Shown here piece by piece: positions 49,810-59,279 of a stretch of 64,000 nucleotides of DNA. Positions within the stretch are counted from its first letter, which is position 1; each line of letters starts with the position of its first letter. The notes under the pieces are model-generated. The model was not told the origin of the DNA, did no database searches, and worked only from the letters and a program-made list of their open reading frames with translations. The stretch comes from CAVWUA01 sp963758025 (lineage in GTDB: Bacteria > Planctomycetota > Planctomycetia > Isosphaerales > Isosphaeraceae), in assembly GCA_963758025.1 (NCBI GenBank), contig CAVWUA010000001.1, positions 1-64,000 of the forward strand, read 5' to 3'. The position numbers were made by a program, and so were the translations under genes.

Positions 49810-51404
49810 ATGTTCTCACTTGACGTGGTTCACCGATGCCCCGACGATCGCGACGTCGCCGAATCGGGAGAATCGTCCGGGTCCGGGTTCGCCTGGCCTT
49901 GCGGCGGCTCGACCGCGAGACACCGGAATGGGTACGCTGGTTGACCCCCTGGGGGACCAGCGTGGCGCTGCATGTGGTATTGCTGTTCGTGCTGGCGCTG
50001 ATGCTCTACGTCAATACCCGGCCAGCGCGGAGGAACCGGTCTTTTACGGGCAATTGCGGGATGACCTGACCACGATCAACCGTGACGATCAGGCGGGGGA
50101 CCCGTTCACGACGCTGGAGCTGGACACGCCCCCCTCCTTCGCGATGGAACCCGAGCCCCGACTCGATGCGGGTCAGTGCTCCCGATGCGGATCAGCCGTT
50201 CGGGCCGAGCCTCGACCTCGCCACCGGGTTGCCCGGGCCGACCGGGTCGCGGACGGATGCGGGCAAAACCTCGGCGGAGACGGGCGGGGTGACTCCCTCG
50301 GCGCTGTTCAATGCCCGCCAGGGGCCGCTCAAGGCGATGCTCGTCTTGCGGGAGGGCGGCTCGGTCGAGTCCGAGGCGGCGGTCGAGGCGGGGCTGGACT
50401 GGCTCGCGCGCCACCAGAGCGGCGATGGGCACTGGGGTCTGGATATCTCCGACCGCTGCCGGCACGACCGGGGCTGTCCGGGGAAGCCGCAGATGGAGTC
50501 GCACACGGCGGCGACCGGGCTGGGGCTCTTGCCGTTCCTCGCGGCCGGGCACACGCACAACCAGCCGGGGCGTTACCGTTATGTCGTGGATCGCGGGCTG
50601 AACTGGCTCGTCCACCATCAGAAGAAGGATGGCGACCTCTTCACCGGTGGCGGCGGGCACATGTACAGCCACGCCATCGCGACGATGGCCTTATGCGAGG
50701 CCTACGGCATCACCGGCGACCCCGCCTTGCGAACCCCCGCGCAGCGGGCCATCGACTTCATCGCCAAGGCCCAGCATCCGAAGGGGGGCTGGCGGTACGA
50801 ACCCGGCCAGGACGGGGACACCTCGGTCCTCGGCTGGCAGATGTTCGCCCTGCGGAGTGGTCTCATGGCGGGCCTGAACGTGACGGTCGAGACGATCCAG
50901 GGGGCCGACCATTACCTCGACCGGGCCGCGGTGGACGCCGACCTGACGGCCTATGCCTATCAACCGGGGAACAAGCCCACGCCCGTCATGACGGCCGAGG
51001 CCCTGCTCGTGCGGCAATACCTCGGCTGGAGTCGGCAGAGGGCCGCCTTGCGGAAAGGGGTTGGGCTGGTCGCCGCGCACCTGTTCAGCACGGTGAGCAA
51101 GGAACGGAACGTCTATTACTGGTACTACGCGACCCAGTTGTTCCACAACATGGACGGCGATTACTGGGAGCGCTGGAACCCGGTGATCCGGGATGGTCTG
51201 GTCGCCACTCAGGTTCAAGGCAAGGGCTGCGACCGGGGGAGCTGGGACCCGACCAAGCCGTCGGACGACCAGTGGGGCGTCCGCGCCGGACGGCTCTTCG
51301 AGACATCCCTTTCGCTGCTGACCCTGGAGGTCTATTACCGGTATCTCCCGCTCTATCGCCAGGGAGAGGATAACCCGGTCAGCGCCTTGACGTTGTCCCG
51401 ATAA
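49810..51404 (+). CDS. Toroid copy 2: membrane-anchored squalene-cyclase-like protein, frameshifted
   Basis: About 530 residues. ATG 49810 follows GGGAGG at five bases. An Arg-rich N-terminus (RRRRIGRIVRVRVRLALRRL) precedes one membrane helix (WGTSVALHVVLLFVLALMLYV), a Pro/Asp-rich linker (MRVSAPDADQPFGPSLDLAT) and an alpha/alpha toroid of the prenyltransferase/squalene oxidase type. The toroid shows repeats LDWLARHQSGDGHWGLDI, LNWLVHHQKKDGDLF, FIAKAQHPKGGWRYEPGQ and VYYWYYATQLFHNMDGDYW. The DCTAE or DXDD catalytic motifs of true cyclases are not visible, so it is probably a binding or scaffold protein, as is common for planctomycete toroid proteins. Shifts lie near 49847, 50025 and 50155. 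Confidence 0.8.
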
Positions 51405-51439
51405 CTCCGGCGCGAGTGGGGGTTCAGTCCTATGTTGAG

Positions 51440-52195
51440 TTAAGGAGCGAACTGGCTCAGCGGAATGCGTTTGTAAACGATGAGCTGATTGAGCCTCAGG
51501 GACTTCGGCGTGAAGGCGTCGGTGACGTAGTACACCATGTCGCCCGGCCGGACGAAACCGACGGAACCGCGGGTGATGGACGTCAGCGAAAGCCCGCCGA
51601 AGATGGGTAGGACCGTGATGGCGTTATTGCCTGAGATGGCCACCTGGAGCGGAATCCGATTGACCAGCGGCCCGACCATGTGAAGCTGCGACGGGCCAGT
51701 CATCACGCCCCCGTGCAAGGGGCGGCCCAGCCCGGGGAACGGCTCGCCATAAGCGTCCTGGTTGAATGTGAAATCAATCTGTCGCTGAATCGCGCCATTG
51801 CCGCCGATCATCAGGAACGTGGGGGAGACCAGGGTGCGAGCCGCCCCCTCATACACGTCGGCGTGATCGGTGCGAATCCGGTTGGAACCAATGTCCATAC
51901 CCGTCACCTCGACCAGCGCGGTGGGTGAGATCTGGTCGGGAGAGGTCGGCCATCGTATCAGGAACAGGTTGATCATCCCGACAGAAACCGGCATCTGCTG
52001 ACCGTTGGCATTCTGGATCACGATCCACTGCGGCGTCACCGAGACGACCGAAGCCCACCCCTGCGGGGCCGGCAAACCGGGCTGCGGAGCCTGGGGCGGG
52101 CTGGCCCCCGCGCGCTCGCCTGTCATCATCGATCCCGCGAGCAAGATCAGGACCGCGAGGACGCCTCGTCTCTGCCATCGACCGCTGAATTTCAC
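51440..52195 (-). CDS. Secreted hypothetical protein
   Basis: About 251 residues, intact. Start GTG 52195 follows GGAGG at eight bases and gives VKFSGRWQRR, then a signal peptide core (GVLAVLILLAGSMMTG) with a cleavage site near ERAGASP. The mature part is Gly/Pro-rich and beta-like (ASVVSVTPQWIVIQNANGQQ, HVPVSVG-like MPVSVGMINLFLIRW, VRPGDMVYYVTDAF). I do not recognise the family. It faces toroid copy 2 tail to tail, with 35 bases between the stops. An upstream open frame continues in phase but lacks a ribosome site. Confidence 0.7.
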   Translation of the reverse strand: MKFSGRWQRRGVLAVLILLAGSMMTGERAGASPPQAPQPGLPAPQGWASVVSVTPQWIVIQNANGQQMPVSVGMINLFLIRWPTSPDQISPTALVEVTGMDIGSNRIRTDHADVYEGAARTLVSPTFLMIGGNGAIQRQIDFTFNQDAYGEPFPGLGRPLHGGVMTGPSQLHMVGPLVNRIPLQVAISGNNAITVLPIFGGLSLTSITRGSVGFVRPGDMVYYVTDAFTPKSLRLNQLIVYKRIPLSQFAP

Positions 52196-52344
52196 GGCTC
52201 GTCCCTCCCATCCCGACGGACGTTGCGGGTGCCGGACATCGAGACCCACCATCCATCATCCTACCATTGTCCTCGGACCCGATCGACCCCCGACCGCCAG
52301 ATTCCCCCACCGGGAAGACCAGAATCGATAAGCCGTCCACAACG

Positions 52345-52922
52345 ATCTTATCCCATTGAGGTTGAGTGAACCCAGAACCCTTCGCCAGCCTCAGGAGATT
52401 GCAAAGTCGGAAATTTAAGCCCGGATGATATTGCAGGGTTTTCCGGGTAATATTCCGCCCCAGGTGATCGGCCCGAGCCCGGATCGGGAGATCCGCGGGC
52501 ACCCCCGGCAGCACTCGCAAGGCCGTCAACGCCGCGTCTCGCAGCATCGCCAGCCGCTCCGCCAGGCCGGGACGCGTGCTCCACTGGCGATCCTCGTCCC
52601 ACCAGCGATCCTTGATGAAATGCAGACCGTTCTCGACCGACCAATGGCCGCGGATCAGGTCCATCAACTGTCTCGGGCTCACCGCCTCGGGCGACAGGCT
52701 GGTGATCAGGGAGCGGGTCTCGTGAAGGAGCGGGCCGGCGGCGACGCGGGCCTCGGTATCGACCCGCAGGATCATCCTCAGGCCCGGGAAGGCGGTCACT
52801 TCGCGGAGATAATCGACTTCCACACCTTCGATGATCCAGAGTTTGCGAATGTGAATCTCCCCCCTTTTTCTCGCGGGTCTCCGCATCGGGGGGCCGCTCG
52901 GCGGCGTCATCAAGACAGCCAT
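52345..52922 (-). pseudogene. Truncated ISAs1-family transposase remnant
   Basis: Only the C-terminal part of the transposase survives: IRKLWIIEGVEVDYLREV, TRSLITSLSPEAVSPRQLMD and the signature RGHWSVENGLHFIKDRWWDED with LAMLRDAALTALR. The N-terminal third and the first catalytic block are missing because the DUF2239 gene begins at 52937. The open frame runs on past 52345 into unrelated sequence. It is a different ISAs1 relative from the copy at 0.4-1.7 kb. Confidence 0.75.
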
Positions 52923-52936
52923 GAAGAGGGACGATC

Positions 52937-53549
52937 ATGAACCACGAAAGCCCCACACGTTGCACGGCCTTCGAGGGCTACCGGCGCATCGCGACCGGCA
53001 GCGCTGGCGGAGGTCGCGTCGAGGACGAAGGAGGTCCTCGACCGAGGTGAACAGGCCCCCGTCCTGATCTTCGACGATGGGACTGGCGAACTGGTCGAGG
53101 TGGATTTTCGAGGGACGGTTGAGGACGTCCGCAATCGGCATTTGGAGCAATCCAAAACCACCGCGCCGACCCTTCAAGAACCCGATGCTCCGCGCGGTCC
53201 GGGGAGGCCGAAATTGGGGGTTGTCGCGCGTGAGGTCACGCTTCTGCCGAGGCACTGGGACTGGTTGAACGGCCAGCCGGGGGGCGCCTCGGTCGCGCTT
53301 CGGAAGCTGGTCGAAGAGGCCCGACGCGCGAATGCGGGGCGGGATCGCGTTCGCCGGGCACAAGAGGCGGCCTATCGGTTCCTCTCCGCTCTCGCCGGAA
53401 ACCTCCCCGGCTTCGAGGAAGCCACCCGGGCCCTCTTCGCCTCGGACCGGACGCGATTTCAAGAGATGGTGGAACCCTGGCCCGAGGACGTCCGGGATCA
53501 TGCGAAGACGCTGGCGAACGCGGCGTTTCAATCGCCCGATGACGCATGA
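52937..53549 (+). CDS. DUF2239 family protein, one frameshift
   Basis: About 203 residues. ATG 52937 follows GAGGG. The N-terminus CTAFEGYRRIATGS is typical of DUF2239. A one-base insertion near 53003 moves to LAEVASRTKEVLDRGEQAPV and LIFDDGTGELVEVDFRGTVE, then PRGPGRPKLGVVAREVTLLP, RHWDWLNGQPGGASVALRKL and RAQEAAYRFLSALAGNLPGF. The basic GRPKLG segment and the RHWDWL region suggest a regulatory or DNA-associated role, but the family is uncharacterised. It starts beside the transposase remnant. Confidence 0.85.
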
Positions 53550-53779
53550 CGCACCGTCGAGAAATTCGCCACAAATCCTTTAACAGAAGACCGTTACAAC
53601 ACGATTACCGAACGAACCCAATGGCCCGGAAACCCGAATTCCTAATTCCTTGCGATCATGGAACTTACGACTCGGGTGCTCCGGGCTTTTTGCCGTTGCG
53701 CTTTTCCGCAAGTCGTGGTTTTGCTGAAACTTGCGACGGATTTCCAAACGAAGCCAATGGAGAGTGGTCGGCGGGGGGC

Positions 53780-55297
53780 TCAGAAGAGGTCCGTTCCGTT
53801 GAGTTCCTGCTCGACCCGATCGCTTCTGCGGGCGATTTCGAGGACGGCCGCGCGGAGGTCGGCGGGGGTGACGTTGCCTCGCATGAAGGCCCGGGCCATG
53901 ACGAACATCGGCTGGCCGTTAAACTCCCGGACCGAGATCCCTCCGTGGGTCAGCTTGGCGTTGAGCTTCAGGGCGAACTCGTAATACTTCGGGTCGGCCG
54001 GGGCACAGACGGAGAAGACCGACAGGAGCCGCTCACCCTGACGGCCGTGAGTGGCTTCGATGTACACCTCCTGGATCCGGTCGCCCGGCACCGGAAGCAC
54101 GACGCGAAAGCGGTCGCGTCCGCCCTGGACCAGACATTCCAGTCCATCCAGGCTCTCGTGGACGAGGCTCTCGGTATCCCGCAGGTGGCCGACCACGCCG
54201 CGAAGGTCGTCGGCCAGTTCGTCGGCCGAGTTGTACCGCTGGGTCGGGTCCTTGGCCAGGAGTCGAACGAGGATCTTGACGATCTCGTCGGGGGTCTCCG
54301 GGGCGAGCAGCCGGACGTCCGGGACGGGGGCCGTGCGCTGGAGGCGGACGACATGGGCGATGTCCTCGGCAACATACGGCAGGCGCCCGGTCAACAGGTA
54401 GTAGAACATCACGCCGACGGCGTAGAGGTCGGAGCTGGGGCTGGCCGCGGTCCCCTGGAAGAGTTCGGGGGCCATGTAGGTTGGCGTGCCGGCCAGGGGC
54501 GTGCCCGCCATCTCGACCTCGGCCAGGCGGCGGACCAGGCCGAAGTCCGCCAGTTTGGCCCGGCGATCCCCGGTCAGGAGCACGTTGGAGGGCTTGATAT
54601 CGCGATGGACCAGCCCCGCGCGGTGAGCGGCTCCGAGCGCCAGGGCGACCTGACGGACCAGGGTGGTCGCGGTCAAGGGATCGAGCGGTCCCCGATGCAC
54701 AACCAGTTCCTTGAGGCTGCCGCCGCCGGGAACATACTCCATCTCGATGTAATGGTAACCCCGGTCGCTACCCAGGTTATGTACGGTGACGATGTGCGGG
54801 TGGACCAGACCGGCAACGGCCCTCGCCTCGGCCCAGAACCGCTCGACGACCTGCGGCTCGCGGGCCACCAGGCCGGGGTTCATGATCTTGATGGCGCAAT
54901 CGCGCCCGAGGCCGGCATGCTCGGCATGATAGACACGACCCATCGAGCCCCGGCCGATCGCCTGGACGATTCGGTACTGGCCCAGGTGCCGGTCCACCAG
55001 GTCGTCCACGTCGGGAAAGCCGTCTTCCAGATCGGTCGTGGACCCTTCGCCCTCCTGGTACGCGATCGTCGCTTCCACCGTCTCGTCCGAGCCCATTCCC
55101 GCGGACTCGGCTGTCGCGTGGGGGCAATCCGACCCTCCATGCAGCGGACAGCCCGGCGGCACGGCCGAGCCGGCCAGGACCGGTTCACCACACTCGGAAC
55201 ACGTCTGCGGATCGACGATCATGGTTCCGCTCGTTCTCTCTGTCGTCCCGATCTCGGCCTCTCTCATCATCCTCTCGTCTTCCTCGCGGTCGTTCAT
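53780..55297 (-). CDS. Ser/Thr protein kinase with zinc-ribbon start and YbjN-like tail
   Basis: About 505 residues, intact. ATG 55297 is used; a GTG one codon earlier is possible. Residues 30-65 hold CxxC-type cysteines (TCSECGEPVLAG, PPGCPLHGGSDCPHA). The Hanks kinase domain (about 100-360) has the Gly loop AIGRGSMGRVYHAEHAG, Lys in CAIKIMNPG, the catalytic VHRDIKPSN and DFG in LADFGLVRR, with APELFQG. The last 120 residues (ESLDGLECLVQGGRDRFRVV, KLNAKLTHGGISVREFNGQP) resemble a YbjN/secretion-chaperone fold. There is no membrane helix, so it is cytoplasmic. Its targets are unknown. Confidence 0.9.
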   Translation of the reverse strand: MNDREEDERMMREAEIGTTERTSGTMIVDPQTCSECGEPVLAGSAVPPGCPLHGGSDCPHATAESAGMGSDETVEATIAYQEGEGSTTDLEDGFPDVDDLVDRHLGQYRIVQAIGRGSMGRVYHAEHAGLGRDCAIKIMNPGLVAREPQVVERFWAEARAVAGLVHPHIVTVHNLGSDRGYHYIEMEYVPGGGSLKELVVHRGPLDPLTATTLVRQVALALGAAHRAGLVHRDIKPSNVLLTGDRRAKLADFGLVRRLAEVEMAGTPLAGTPTYMAPELFQGTAASPSSDLYAVGVMFYYLLTGRLPYVAEDIAHVVRLQRTAPVPDVRLLAPETPDEIVKILVRLLAKDPTQRYNSADELADDLRGVVGHLRDTESLVHESLDGLECLVQGGRDRFRVVLPVPGDRIQEVYIEATHGRQGERLLSVFSVCAPADPKYYEFALKLNAKLTHGGISVREFNGQPMFVMARAFMRGNVTPADLRAAVLEIARRSDRVEQELNGTDLF

Positions 55298-55468
55298 CAC
55301 CTATACACAGTGTTCGTGAAGTTCGAATTCCGTCAAGCTCACGAACGTCCAAGAATCGGCTCTCGGGATCCACGCACTTGCCTTTTCTACGTTCCAGATC
55401 GGACAATAGTGCGTGGGTGCATCCCGAAAAACCCCGATCGGAACGCGGACGGAAGGGACGGACACGAC

Positions 55469-56647
55469 ATGCCGCGCATGCGACTCCTCGGCCTCGTGGT
55501 CATCGGCCTGGCGATTCTGACCGAAGGGGCAGCCCAGGTCCGGCCTCTGCACGCCCGGCCCCAGCGTCGGACCACCCGGAGCGCCCGCGCTCGGCCCCGT
55601 CCCGCGGCGGACCAGCCACCCCCTTGCGATTGCGATGTTGTCCGGCGGGTCCAGCGTCCACCAGCAAGGACCATGCCGGAAATGTTCACCCGCATGGGAG
55701 AAAGTTTCATGCGGAACCCGGCGACCGGGTTTCAGAGCTTCCTGGGCGAGCTGTCGAGCCTGGAAGGGCCGGCCCTGGAAGGGGTAACGCTCAGCCGCGC
55801 CGAGGAACGCCAGGCGGGTCAGAAGGCACGAACCGAATACCTTCGCAAGGCGGCCGCCCGGGGATACCCCGAACTGGACGACCCGCGCCGTTTGCGTTAC
55901 GTGAAGGATCTGGTGGCGGGCCTGGCCCGGCACATGCGGCACCGGGATCGCTATCCCGAGATCGACGTGACCCTGATCGACGCCCCGACCCCGGACGGCC
56001 AGTCGTTCCCGGGTGGGTTCCTGGTCTTCACCAAGGGGCTGCTCGACGAGCCGGACGAGGCGACCGTCGCCGGGGTCGTCGCGCACGAGCTGGCCCACCT
56101 CGACCGGGGCCACCTCTACGAGTACGCCCGTCGCGGCAAGCTGGCCGAGGCGACGTACTCCCGCCCTCCCGGCATGGGGGCCGACTTCGACCAGTTCTTC
56201 ACCCGCCAGATGGCCCTGTTCGGCCTGCTGATGAACCCGTTCCGCCCCGAGCACGAGAACGAGGCCGATTGCACGTCCGTCACCTGGCTCTACTTCGACG
56301 GATACGACCCGGAGGCCCTCGTCGGCTTCTTCGAGCGGATGCACCAGCGCAACGGCGACCAGCCCGAGAACCCCTTCTTCTCGTTCGGCCGGACCCACCC
56401 GTTCTCCCTGAGCCGCCGCGATGCCGTCCGGCACCGCCTGGACCAGCTCCAGCGCTGGCGGCCCCGCCACGACCTCGGCCGCTTCGCCGACAACCTCCAT
56501 CACGGCGTCTCCCGCTACCGAGAACGGGCCGAGGCCCAGGACCGGCAAGAGGCCAATCCGCCGGCCGGGCCGGATCGCGAACCGCCGAAGGCCGAGGAGG
56601 CTCCCGAGCCGGTCGTTGATCCTCAGGAGGGGCGGCCCTTAGAATAG
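55469..56647 (+). CDS. Secreted M48-type zinc metallopeptidase
   Basis: About 392 residues, intact. ATG 55469 starts a signal peptide (RLLGLVVIGLAILTEGAAQV), then a Pro/Arg-rich spacer. The peptidase core has VVAHELAHLDRGHL (HExxH) near residue 203, the third zinc ligand in HENEADCTSVTWLYFDG, and DVTLIDAPTPDGQSFPGGFL just before. A Pro/Glu-rich C-terminal tail follows (PPKAEEAPEPVVDPQEG). It acts outside the cytoplasmic membrane, probably in envelope quality control. It is divergent from the kinase gene and is the first gene of a forward run. Confidence 0.9.
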   Translation: MPRMRLLGLVVIGLAILTEGAAQVRPLHARPQRRTTRSARARPRPAADQPPPCDCDVVRRVQRPPARTMPEMFTRMGESFMRNPATGFQSFLGELSSLEGPALEGVTLSRAEERQAGQKARTEYLRKAAARGYPELDDPRRLRYVKDLVAGLARHMRHRDRYPEIDVTLIDAPTPDGQSFPGGFLVFTKGLLDEPDEATVAGVVAHELAHLDRGHLYEYARRGKLAEATYSRPPGMGADFDQFFTRQMALFGLLMNPFRPEHENEADCTSVTWLYFDGYDPEALVGFFERMHQRNGDQPENPFFSFGRTHPFSLSRRDAVRHRLDQLQRWRPRHDLGRFADNLHHGVSRYRERAEAQDRQEANPPAGPDREPPKAEEAPEPVVDPQEGRPLE

Positions 56648-56697
56648 GAGAACCCCCCACTCTCCGTCCCACGGCCTCTTCCGTCCGGAATCGACGC

Positions 56698-58554
56698 TTG
56701 ACCGCGATCCTCGGCATCTCCGCCTTCTACCACGACAGCGCGGCCGCCCTGGTCGTCGATGGCCGGATCGTCGCGGCCGCGCAGGAGGAGCGGTTCTCCC
56801 GTCGCAAGCACGACGCCGACTTCCCGGCTCAGGCGGTCGCCTACTGCCTGCGAGAGGCGGGGCTTACCCTCGGCGACCTCGACTACGTCGCCTTCTACGA
56901 GAAGCCGCTGACGAAGTTCGAGCGGCTCCTGGAGACGTATCTCGCCTACGCGCCAGGCGGCTTCCGCAGCTTCCGCAAGGCGATCCCCGTCTGGCTCAAG
57001 CAGAAGCTCCACCTGCGACGGGCGATCCGCGACGGCCTGGGAGGGCCGACCGACGCCCCCTTGGTCTTCACGGACCACCACGAGTCCCACGCCGCCAGCG
57101 CCTTCCTGCCCAGCCCCTTCGATGAGGCCGCCATCCTCACCCTCGACGGCGTCGGCGAGTGGAGCACGACGACCCTCGGCGTCGGCCGGGGGAACCGGAT
57201 CACCCTGACCGACCAGATCCGCTTTCCCCACTCGCTCGGCCTGCTGTACTCGGCGTTCACCTCCTACTGCGGCTTCAAGGTCAATAGCGGCGAGTACAAG
57301 CTGATGGGCCTGGCCCCCTACGGCCGCCCCGTCTATCGGGATGTCATTCTCGAGCACCTGATCGACCTGAAGCCCGACGGCAGCTTCCGGCTGGACCTGG
57401 CGTACTTCAACTATTGCCAGGGGGTGACCATGACCAGCCGGCGGTTCCACGACCTCTTCGGCGGCCCGCCCCGGGCGCCGGAGTCGAAGCTGGATGCCCG
57501 GCAAATGGACCTGGCCGCGAGCATCCAGGCCGTGACCGAGGAGGTCGTGCTGCGGATCGGCCGCCACCTGCACGAGCGGACGGGGCTCGACCGGCTGGTG
57601 ATGGCCGGCGGCGTGGCGCTGAACTGCGTGGCCAATGGCCGCCTGCTCCGCGAAGGGCCGTTCGCGGACATCTGGATTCAGCCCGCGGCCGGCGACGCGG
57701 GCGGGGCCCTCGGCGCGGCCCTGTTCGTCTGGCATCAACTGCTGGGCAAGCCCCGGCATCCCGACGGCCGCGACGCCCAGCAAGGCAGCCTGCTCGGCCC
57801 CCGGTTCTCGACCGCCGAGATCGAGCGGACCCTGGCCGAACACGGTGAGACCGGCCAGCGGTTCGATGACGAGGCCGAGCTTCTGGAGCACGTCGCCGAC
57901 TTGCTGGAAGCCGGTCAGGTCGTCGGCTGGTTCCAGGGGCGGATGGAGTTCGGCCCCCGCGCCCTGGGGGCTCGCAGCATCCTGGGCGATCCGCGCGACC
58001 CGACGATGCAGGCCCGGATGAACCTCAAGATCAAGTTCCGCGAGAGCTTCCGCCCGTTCGCCCCGGCCGTCCTTCGAGAGCACGCCGCCGACTGGTTCGA
58101 CCTGGACCCTCGACAGGAAAGCCCGTACATGCTCCTGGTCGCCCCCGTTCGGGAGGAGCGCCGAGTTCCGCTGGACGCCGAGACGCGGCGGGTCCTGAAC
58201 GGCGACCCCGACCTGCGACGGCGGGTCAACGTGGTCCGCTCGCAGGTGCCGGCCGTCACGCACGTGGACTGGAGCGCCCGGGTGCAGACCGTCGATGCGG
58301 AACGCAACCCGCGGTTCCATCGGCTCCTGGAGGCGTTTCACGCACGCACCGGATGCCCCTTGCTGGTCAACACGAGCTTCAACGTCCGGGGCGAGCCGAT
58401 CGTCTGCACTCCCGAGGACGCCTACCGCTGCTTCCGGGCGACCGAGATGGATGCCCTGGTCCTGGAGAACGTGGTCGTGAGCCGTCCGACCCGGGATCGC
58501 GACATGGACGGGACGGCGCGCCGTCGCCACCTGGCCCAGTTCCCGCTAGACTGA
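56698..58554 (+). CDS. NodU/SxtI-type carbamoyltransferase
   Basis: About 618 residues, intact. The start is TTG 56698: the family N-terminus ILGISAFYHDSAAALVVDGR begins there. The two-domain ASKHA-like Kae1-type domain is followed by the C-terminal carbamoyltransferase domain (GWFQGRMEFGPRALGARSIL, MNLKIKFRESFRPFAPAVL, LLVNTSFNVRGEPIVCTPED). It also carries TDHHESHAASAFLPSPFDEA and VMAGGVALNCVANGRLL. It transfers a carbamoyl group from carbamoyl phosphate via carbamoyl-adenylate to an acceptor hydroxyl. The acceptor is unknown; the small SxtJ and DUF5989 genes right behind it are typical companions. Confidence 0.92.
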   Translation: MTAILGISAFYHDSAAALVVDGRIVAAAQEERFSRRKHDADFPAQAVAYCLREAGLTLGDLDYVAFYEKPLTKFERLLETYLAYAPGGFRSFRKAIPVWLKQKLHLRRAIRDGLGGPTDAPLVFTDHHESHAASAFLPSPFDEAAILTLDGVGEWSTTTLGVGRGNRITLTDQIRFPHSLGLLYSAFTSYCGFKVNSGEYKLMGLAPYGRPVYRDVILEHLIDLKPDGSFRLDLAYFNYCQGVTMTSRRFHDLFGGPPRAPESKLDARQMDLAASIQAVTEEVVLRIGRHLHERTGLDRLVMAGGVALNCVANGRLLREGPFADIWIQPAAGDAGGALGAALFVWHQLLGKPRHPDGRDAQQGSLLGPRFSTAEIERTLAEHGETGQRFDDEAELLEHVADLLEAGQVVGWFQGRMEFGPRALGARSILGDPRDPTMQARMNLKIKFRESFRPFAPAVLREHAADWFDLDPRQESPYMLLVAPVREERRVPLDAETRRVLNGDPDLRRRVNVVRSQVPAVTHVDWSARVQTVDAERNPRFHRLLEAFHARTGCPLLVNTSFNVRGEPIVCTPEDAYRCFRATEMDALVLENVVVSRPTRDRDMDGTARRRHLAQFPLD

Positions 58555-58571
58555 TCGAGAGGAGACCGCAC

Positions 58572-58989
58572 GTGCAATGGTCGGATATCCCCTTTGATCC
58601 CTCCCGGACGATGCTCCGGCAGTTCGCCGGCCTCTGGATCGCGTTCTTCGGAGGGCTGGCGGTCTGGCAAGGGGTCATCCGGGGAAACTCGAGCGCTGGC
58701 GGTCGTCTTCGCCGTGCTCGCCCTGACGTTCGGGCCGCTCGGGCTGTTCTGGCCAGGGGCCTTACGGCCGATCTTCGTCGGCTGGATGGTCCTGGCGTTC
58801 CCGATCGGCTGGACCGTCTCGCTGTTGGTCCTCGCCTTGATCTTTTATGGACTGTTCACCCCGATGGCCCTGGTCTTCCGCCTGATGGGCCGGGATGCGC
58901 TGGACCGCTTGAGAGAACCGGATCGCCCCTCCTACTGGCAGCCGAAACCGGCCCCCGCCGATCTCCGGCGCTACTTCCGGCAGTTTTGA
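58572..58989 (+). CDS. SxtJ-family membrane protein, one frameshift
   Basis: About 139 residues. GTG 58572 follows GGAG at seven bases and gives VQWSDIPFDPSRTMLRQFAG, with a first hydrophobic segment LWIAFFGGLAVWQGVI. An indel near 58690 shifts to VVFAVLALTFGPLGLFWPGA, then IFVGWMVLAFPIGWTVSLLV and LALIFYGLFTPMALVFRLMG, giving three to four membrane helices. The end is basic and Pro-rich (DRPSYWQPKPAPADLRRYFR). The function is not known. It starts 17 bases after the carbamoyltransferase stop. Confidence 0.88.
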
Positions 58990-59012
58990 TCCAACGCCAG
59001 GAGAACCTCAAC

Positions 59013-59225
59013 ATGAACGACGCGTCCTCAACGCCGGAGCACGACGACTTCGAGAAGGCCGCCGCCACGACGCGCGACGAGTCCCTCCTGGCCGAGTTCT
59101 GGGATTTCCTCGTCCACAACAAGAAATGGTGGCTCCTGCCGATCCTGATCGTGCTCCTGTTGATGGGCCTGGTGATCGTCTTCACCGGTTCGGCCGCCGC
59201 CCCGTTCATCTACACGATGTTCTGA
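59013..59225 (+). CDS. DUF5989 (SxtK-like) small membrane protein
   Basis: About 70 residues, intact. ATG 59013 follows AGGAG. An acidic N-terminus precedes the family core LLAEFWDFLVHNKKWWLLPI and one membrane helix (LLPILIVLLLMGLVIVF), ending GSAAAPFIYTMF. Proteins of this type almost always follow an SxtJ gene and a carbamoyltransferase. The role is unknown. Confidence 0.9.
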   Translation: MNDASSTPEHDDFEKAAATTRDESLLAEFWDFLVHNKKWWLLPILIVLLLMGLVIVFTGSAAAPFIYTMF

Positions 59226-59279
59226 GCTAGGATGAGGGCCTTCCCGTAGATCCCCCCTGGACCGTCGAGGTGATTCCCC

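Larger units (their letters stand above)
48210..51404 (+). repeat. Tandem duplication of a leader plus toroid gene (about 1.5-kb units)
   Basis: Unit 1 (48210-49726) and unit 2 (49727-51404) both begin with TAAATGAGGTACTTGC and a leader of about 80 bases, then encode the same protein. By eye the first ~850 bases are well over 90% identical, while the last ~500 are only about 70% alike. Unit 1 lacks an internal segment of about 84 bases. Unit 2 begins directly at the stop codon of unit 1. Confidence 0.9.

Noticed and set aside
53546..55468. Long N-terminal extension of the M48 peptidase frame
   Set aside because: The extension is antisense to the kinase gene; the peptidase signal peptide fixes the start at 55469.
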